Shown here in pieces: positions 19,408 to 22,726 of a stretch of 22,726 nucleotides of DNA. The notes beneath the pieces are model-generated. The model saw only the letters and a list, made by a program, of their open reading frames with translations. It was not told where the DNA came from and did no database searches. The first letter of the stretch is position 1, and each line of letters begins with the position of its first letter. Position numbers and translations under genes: made by a program. Source of the DNA: Fibrobacter sp. UBA4375. GTDB lineage: Bacteria; Fibrobacterota; Fibrobacteria; Fibrobacterales; Fibrobacteraceae. The DNA lies in contig DGRZ01000012.1 of NCBI GenBank assembly GCA_002391195.1, positions 1-22,726 of the forward strand, in the 5' to 3' direction.

Positions 19408-19683
19408 ATGGCACAGGCTACAGTTTCCGCACGTATCGACAGCAAGGACAAGGAAAGTTTTGACAAGTTCTGCAGCAATGTGGGGCTGTCCACGTCTGCC
19501 GCCATATACATGTTCGTGAAAAACGTCATCAACGAACGTCGCATCCCCTTCGAAGTTCGCGAACCCTCCGTCCGCTACAACGCAAACGACATCGAAGCCC
19601 TCAAGAAGGGCATCGAGCAGTTGAACGCCGGCAAGGGGATTGTGAAGACTATGGAAGAACTGGAGGCGATGGAGAATGGCTAA
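19408..19683 (+). CDS. RelB/DinJ-family antitoxin
   Basis: A 91-residue antitoxin. MAQATVSARIDSKDKESFDKFCSNVGLSTSAAIYMFVKNV is the typical ribbon-helix-helix N-terminus of the RelB/DinJ family, which dimerises and binds operator DNA. The C-terminal half (IEALKKGIEQLNAGKG...EELEAME) would wrap the toxin. I use the ATG at 19408 because AAGGAG lies six bases upstream; the longer frame from 19315 would be translated from the promoter and operator repeats. It overlaps the toxin start by 8 bp, the usual coupling. Confidence 0.92.
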   Translation: MAQATVSARIDSKDKESFDKFCSNVGLSTSAAIYMFVKNVINERRIPFEVREPSVRYNANDIEALKKGIEQLNAGKGIVKTMEELEAMENG

Positions 19684-19942
19684 AATCGCTTTTTCCGAAG
19701 CAGCTTGGCAAGACTACCTCTATTGGCAAACACAAGACAAGAAGACTCTAAAAAAAGTCAATCAGTTGTTAAAAGACATCGAACGGAACAATTTTGAAGG
19801 ACTTGGCAAACCCGAAGCGTTAAAAGGCAACTTGAGCGGATTCTGGAGCCGCAGAATCGACGATGCCAACCGTTTGATTTATCGAATTAACGGCGAGTTT
19901 ATCGATATCCTTTCGTGTAAAGGACATTACGAGAACGTTTGA
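19676..19942 (+). CDS. yoeB: YoeB/Txe-family mRNA-cleaving toxin
   Basis: An 88-residue ribosome-dependent mRNA interferase. WQDYLYWQTQDKK, the block NFEGLGKPEALKGNLSGFWSRRI and the ending CKGHYENV follow Escherichia coli YoeB closely. The catalytic residues are conserved: E47, R66, H84 and Y85 (E46, R65, H83 and Y84 in YoeB). It cleaves mRNA at the ribosomal A site when the antitoxin is degraded. Its partner here is of the RelB/DinJ type, not the Phd/YefM type usual for YoeB. A small AT-rich inverted repeat (TTAAAAA/TTTTTAA, 19943-19959) follows the stop. Confidence 0.95.
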   Translation: MAKIAFSEAAWQDYLYWQTQDKKTLKKVNQLLKDIERNNFEGLGKPEALKGNLSGFWSRRIDDANRLIYRINGEFIDILSCKGHYENV

Positions 19943-19963
19943 TTAAAAAGTATTTTTAATGTC

Positions 19964-20380
19964 ATGACCCACGGAACATTATACGACCCTATCCGCAAGA
20001 AGGACGTGCCCGACACCCCCGAGGAGCGGGTGCGTCAGGCGACGGTCCGTTTTTTGCTGGACGAGGTGAAGGTGCCTGCCCACTTGATTACGGTGGAGTT
20101 CGGCCTGAGTTCCGTTGACCCCAAGACGGATGACCGGGTGGACATCGTGGTGCACGATTTCCGTAACGGAAATGACCAGGCGAAACCCTGGCTTTTGGTG
20201 GAGTGCAAGGCTCCCGGCGAATACACCTGGGAGGCTTTGCAGGTGCAGCTGAACAAGTATCTGAAGGTGCTTACGCCCAGGTTCGTGATGCTTTCGCTGG
20301 GCGACTGTGAGCGTTTTTTCGAAATGGACGCCGCCACCAAGAGATTTGTTAAGGTTGAGCGGCTTCCTGAATTCCGTTAG
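19964..20380 (+). CDS. Stand-alone HsdR N-terminal-type PD-(D/E)xK nuclease domain protein
   Basis: A 138-residue protein resembling the nuclease domain at the N-terminus of type I restriction HsdR subunits (HSDR_N_2 type). It begins with DTPEERVRQATVRFLLDE. The metal-binding core is D60 (DDRVDIVVHD) with E80-x-K82 (LLVECKAPG), and Q95-x3-Y99 matches the QxxxY motif of HsdR and RecB-like nucleases. No helicase, methylase or specificity subunit is nearby. Similar small proteins are common in Bacteroidetes-group genomes with no proven role. It starts 21 bp after yoeB and may share its transcript. Its last 32 bp overlap the end of trmFO on the other strand. Confidence 0.83.
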   Translation: MTHGTLYDPIRKKDVPDTPEERVRQATVRFLLDEVKVPAHLITVEFGLSSVDPKTDDRVDIVVHDFRNGNDQAKPWLLVECKAPGEYTWEALQVQLNKYLKVLTPRFVMLSLGDCERFFEMDAATKRFVKVERLPEFR

Positions 20381-21725
20381 GCGGGTATTCGAAGGAGCGG
20401 CGTTCCGCAATCCACTTGCGCACGGCTTCGACCGCACGGGCGCCCAGAATCTCTTTCTTGTTTTTCTTCTTGAGGCCTTCGTGGTGGGGGAGCAGCCCGA
20501 AGTTGAAGTTCATGGGCTGGAAATTTTCGTTTTCCTCTACCAGCCGGTTCATGAGGGACCCGATGCAACTCTCGTCGGGGAGCGGGTCGGCATGCCCGTG
20601 CAAAATGGTCTGGGCCATGTTCCAGGCGGCATACCATCCGGTAGCCACCGCCTCAGTGTAGCCTTCGCTTCCGGTGATTTGCCCGGCGAACCAGGTGGGC
20701 GGAATGCCCTTGGCGCATTCCAAATCCGGACGCAATCTTAAAGTGGCATCCAAAAACTTGGGCGATTCGATGAAGGTGTTCCGGTGCATGCAGCCCAGGC
20801 GGGCAAATTTTGCGTTCCGCAGAGCCGGCACCATGGTGAAGATTTCTTTTTGCGTGCCCCACTTGAGACGCGTCTGGAAACCCACCATGTTGAAAAGCGT
20901 CTTCTGCTTGTTTTCGGCCCGGAGCTGTATTACCGCGTACCACAAATGCCCATTGTTGCCGAGTCCGAGGCCGATAGGACGCATAGGCCCGTGACGGAGG
21001 GTCTCATAGCCGCGGCGGGCCATTTCTTCGACAGGCAGGCAGCCTTCGAACAGTTCGTTCTTTTCGAAGGGGCGGGGCTCCACGGCTTCGGCCTCGCACA
21101 GTTTACGGACAAACTCCGTATAGGTTTCTTTGTCCAGGGGGCAGTTGATAAAGTCCGCCGTCTCGCCCTTTTCCCAGCGGTTCATATAGAAGGCGTGGTC
21201 AAAGTCGATGCTGTCTGTCTCTACCACAGGGGCTATAGCGTCGAAGAAATGGAGGCGCTCGCTACCCAACCGCTTGAAGATATCGTCGGCGAGCGCGTCG
21301 CTGGCCAGCGGCCCCGCCGCGACTAAGGTCGGGCAGTCTCCTTCGAGGCTGGTGACTTCTTCCCGGTGGAGCGTGATGTTGGGAGATTCTGCAATCTTCT
21401 TTTCCACCGATTCGCTGAAAATGTCCCGGTTCACGGTGAGGGAATCGCCTGCGGGAACGGCGGCTTCGCGGGCGGAGTCCAAAAGGAAACTCCCCAGCAT
21501 GGTGAGTTCCTGCTTTAAAAGTCCGTGTGCCGATGTGACGCCCAGTGCCTTGAAACTGTTGGAGCAGACGAGTTGTGCCAGGTGGCCGTCCTTGTGGGCG
21601 GGAGTCTGCTTGACCGGGCGCATTTCGTAGAGGTCCACCTTGAAACCGCGGCTCGCCAGCTGCAAAGCAGCCTCGCAACCTGCGAGACCGCCACCTATGA
21701 CTCTTACTCGTTGCTGTTCGCTCAT
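20349..21725 (-). CDS. trmFO: Folate/FAD-dependent tRNA m5U54 methyltransferase TrmFO
   Basis: A 458-residue flavoprotein that methylates uridine 54 of the tRNA T-loop using methylenetetrahydrofolate. The FAD-binding Rossmann motif is VIGGGLAGCEAA near the N-terminus, followed by YEMRP and LVCSNSFKA. NFNFGLLPHHE, GCMHRNTFIESP and FAGQITGSEGYTEA are TrmFO/GidA-family signatures. The length is typical. TrmFO occurs in Firmicutes and several Gram-negative phyla in place of TrmA. No Shine-Dalgarno sequence is evident before the ATG. The gene is convergent with the HsdR-N-like gene. Confidence 0.96.
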   Translation of the reverse strand: MSEQQRVRVIGGGLAGCEAALQLASRGFKVDLYEMRPVKQTPAHKDGHLAQLVCSNSFKALGVTSAHGLLKQELTMLGSFLLDSAREAAVPAGDSLTVNRDIFSESVEKKIAESPNITLHREEVTSLEGDCPTLVAAGPLASDALADDIFKRLGSERLHFFDAIAPVVETDSIDFDHAFYMNRWEKGETADFINCPLDKETYTEFVRKLCEAEAVEPRPFEKNELFEGCLPVEEMARRGYETLRHGPMRPIGLGLGNNGHLWYAVIQLRAENKQKTLFNMVGFQTRLKWGTQKEIFTMVPALRNAKFARLGCMHRNTFIESPKFLDATLRLRPDLECAKGIPPTWFAGQITGSEGYTEAVATGWYAAWNMAQTILHGHADPLPDESCIGSLMNRLVEENENFQPMNFNFGLLPHHEGLKKKNKKEILGARAVEAVRKWIAERRSFEYPPNGIQEAAQP

Positions 21726-21751
21726 TTCATTCGCTTTGAGGTTTAAGGTAC

Positions 21752-21824
21752 GGGGTTTTAGGGGTGTCCCCTAGGAGAAGGGGTAGCGAGCTACGAAGTG
21801 CAAGCGAGGGGAAGGCTTTCCCCT
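21752..21824. repeat. Composite repeat: GGGGTTTTAGGGG element plus 47-bp element, copy 2
   Basis: 21752-21775 matches the complement of 19086-19111. 21778-21824 matches 1721-1767 at 39 of 47 positions and ends with the palindrome AGGGGAAGGCTTTCCCCT. Here the two elements are joined. The 218-bp spacer 21726-21943 holds only repeats. Confidence 0.72.
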
Positions 21825-21861
21825 TTTTGCCAGTTAGTGCTAGTCGGTTCCCTTGGACTGG

Positions 21862-21886
21862 ATCCTTCATGCTTCGCATTCAGGAT
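21862..21886. repeat. Dispersed hairpin repeat
   Basis: ATCCTTCATGC and GCATTCAGGAT are inverted arms (two mismatches) around TTC, followed by GACA as in the other family members. Confidence 0.6.
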
Positions 21887-21914
21887 GACACACTTGCGTT
21901 TTACTCATCGGTCA

Positions 21915-21942
21915 ATTCCGAATTCCGAAATCTGAATTCCGA
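21915..21942 (+). repeat. Heptanucleotide tandem repeat, ATTCCGA class, abutting a stop codon
   Basis: Four units in phase: ATTCCGA, ATTCCGA, AATCTGA, ATTCCGA. One base then separates it from the stop codon of the minus-strand gene (complement of 21944-21946), as at proA. Confidence 0.8.
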
Positions 21943-21943
21943 A

Positions 21944-22399
21944 TTAATTCGTCACCACTTTCCGGTAGCTCTTGGCGTTGCCGATCCAGAGCTTCACCAG
22001 CAGTTCTTCCAGGGAGGCGGTGGAGACGCATTCGGGGTCGGCGTCCTGGATTTCGTCGGAAATCAGGTTTGCCTGGGTCAGGTTCAGCATGCCGTAGTAC
22101 ATGGCTTCCATGAGCTGGGAGGCGAACTTCGGGGAAATCCGCGCCACCGCGTCCATGTCGTTCAGGGGCGGCAGTTGGGTCTTGTCGGGGCTGAACTGGT
22201 CCAGGTTGTCCATGGTCCACATGTCGGCGGCCTTGCCCATGTCGTCGCTGGGGGCGATTTTCAGGAGCTTCTCCTTGTAGGCGTTCCATTCCACGTTGGT
22301 GGTCTTTCCCGCCTTGCGCACGGACTTCAAGAAGGACAGGACGGCGTAATAGAGGTCCTTTTCTCTCTGGTTCATTTCTTTCTGCGAAGCGGGAATCAT
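21944..22399 (-). CDS. Unrecognised soluble protein downstream of purH
   Basis: A 151-residue protein that I do not recognise. It has no signal peptide or membrane segment. It looks mainly helical, with LYYAVLSFLKSVRKAGKTTNVEW near the start, a Pro/Asp-rich middle and a C-terminal helix (LEELLVKLWIGNAKSYRKVV). Two cues support coding: it lies 16 bp after the purH stop in the same direction, and its codon use resembles the neighbours. I start it at ATG 22399; the frame could also begin at TTG 22405 or at the later ATG of MNQREKDLYY. Co-transcription with purH is likely but says little about function. Confidence 0.65.
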   Translation of the reverse strand: MIPASQKEMNQREKDLYYAVLSFLKSVRKAGKTTNVEWNAYKEKLLKIAPSDDMGKAADMWTMDNLDQFSPDKTQLPPLNDMDAVARISPKFASQLMEAMYYGMLNLTQANLISDEIQDADPECVSTASLEELLVKLWIGNAKSYRKVVTN

Positions 22400-22415
22400 G
22401 GCCAAACCTGCGGGA

Positions 22416-22726
22416 TTAGTGGCGGAAGTGCCTCATGCCGGTGAACACCATGGCCACCCCAAGCTTGTCGCAAGCTTCGATGGAGAGGTTGTCCTTCTTG
22501 GAACCGCCCGGTTGCACGATGTACTGGACGCCGGCCTTGGCAGCGGCTTCCACGTTGTCGGGGAAGGGGAAGAAGGCGTCGGAGCCCATGACGACTTCGC
22601 TGAACACCTTCTTTTCGAGAGCCTTGAGGCCGGCCTTGTCGATGCACTTGCCCTTTTCGTTGAAGAACTTCTTGGCGGCCTTCATGCGGGCCACGTTATC
22701 GCGGACGCGGGGCTGGCAGAGGCGGA
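22416..22726 (-). CDS. purH: PurH, IMP cyclohydrolase/AICAR transformylase, C-terminal part
   Basis: The gene runs off the right edge; 102 residues are seen. VVMGSDAFFPFPDNVEAAAKAGVQ, then IVQPGGSKKDNLSIEACDKLG and the closing AMVFTGMRHFRH are the conserved end of the AICAR transformylase domain of bifunctional PurH. That domain formylates AICAR with 10-formyl-tetrahydrofolate in the last steps of IMP synthesis. The rest of the protein (about 400 residues) is outside the window. The frame is open to the edge with no start needed. Confidence 0.95.
   Translation of the reverse strand, partial: RLCQPRVRDNVARMKAAKKFFNEKGKCIDKAGLKALEKKVFSEVVMGSDAFFPFPDNVEAAAKAGVQYIVQPGGSKKDNLSIEACDKLGVAMVFTGMRHFRH

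Overview
The window looks like chromosomal DNA from a Fibrobacter-type bacterium. The strongest clue is the lexA operator, TGCCCAATTGTGCA on the minus strand. As I remember it, this is very close to the LexA-binding motif published for Fibrobacter succinogenes (TGCCCAGTTGTGCA type). A GH5 glycoside hydrolase carrying a carbohydrate-binding module, the folate-dependent tRNA methyltransferase TrmFO, and outer-membrane genes (LptE-like lipoprotein, secreted proteins) fit a Gram-negative polysaccharide degrader. No rRNA, tRNA, CRISPR array, insertion sequence or prophage was seen.

Layout. 1-315: end of a DegT-family sugar aminotransferase. 447-2836: radical SAM protein and DUF4130 protein, a pair long suspected of DNA repair, here behind a promoter with a LexA-type box. 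2979-4601: GH5 enzyme, convergent with lepB-lepA (4594-7359, minus). 7486-9093: periplasmic cyclophilin and a histone-H1-like Lys/Ala/Pro protein with a DksA-type zinc finger, closed by a terminator. 9231-9884 (minus): lexA with an SOS-type promoter. 10207-11493 (minus): serS. 11726-13130: LptE-like lipoprotein and a SpoU-class RNA methyltransferase. 13127-14434 (minus): secreted histidine acid phosphatase. 14574-16296 (minus): hisI and proA. 16314-17298: a probable short structured transcript ending in a terminator, then xth. 17349-18952 (minus): class I aminotransferase preceded by what looks like a classical transcription attenuator with an alanine-rich leader peptide. 19324-20380: RelB/DinJ-YoeB toxin-antitoxin pair and a stand-alone HsdR-N-type nuclease domain. 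20349-21725 (minus): trmFO. 21944-22726 (minus): an unrecognised protein and the 3' end of purH.

Three things stand out. First, the leader at 18751-18952 has a TTGACA-17-TATATT promoter, a 36-codon reading frame with nine Ala codons in 14, and three mutually exclusive RNA stems (12 bp, 14 bp and an intrinsic terminator) ahead of the aminotransferase gene: an apparent alanine-responsive attenuator. Second, the LexA-type box at 414-427 ties the uncharacterised radical SAM/DUF4130 pair to the SOS response. Third, the spacers are filled with degenerate tandem repeats of four unrelated sequence classes that all have a 7-bp period. In one place (12248-12346) they make up essentially the whole gap between two genes. 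They recall the heptanucleotide STRR repeats of cyanobacteria.

Seven promoters in the window have exactly 17 bp between a TTGnnn -35 and a TATATT-like -10, which gives a coherent local promoter model. All functional calls come from reading motifs by eye; no database search or folding program was run.
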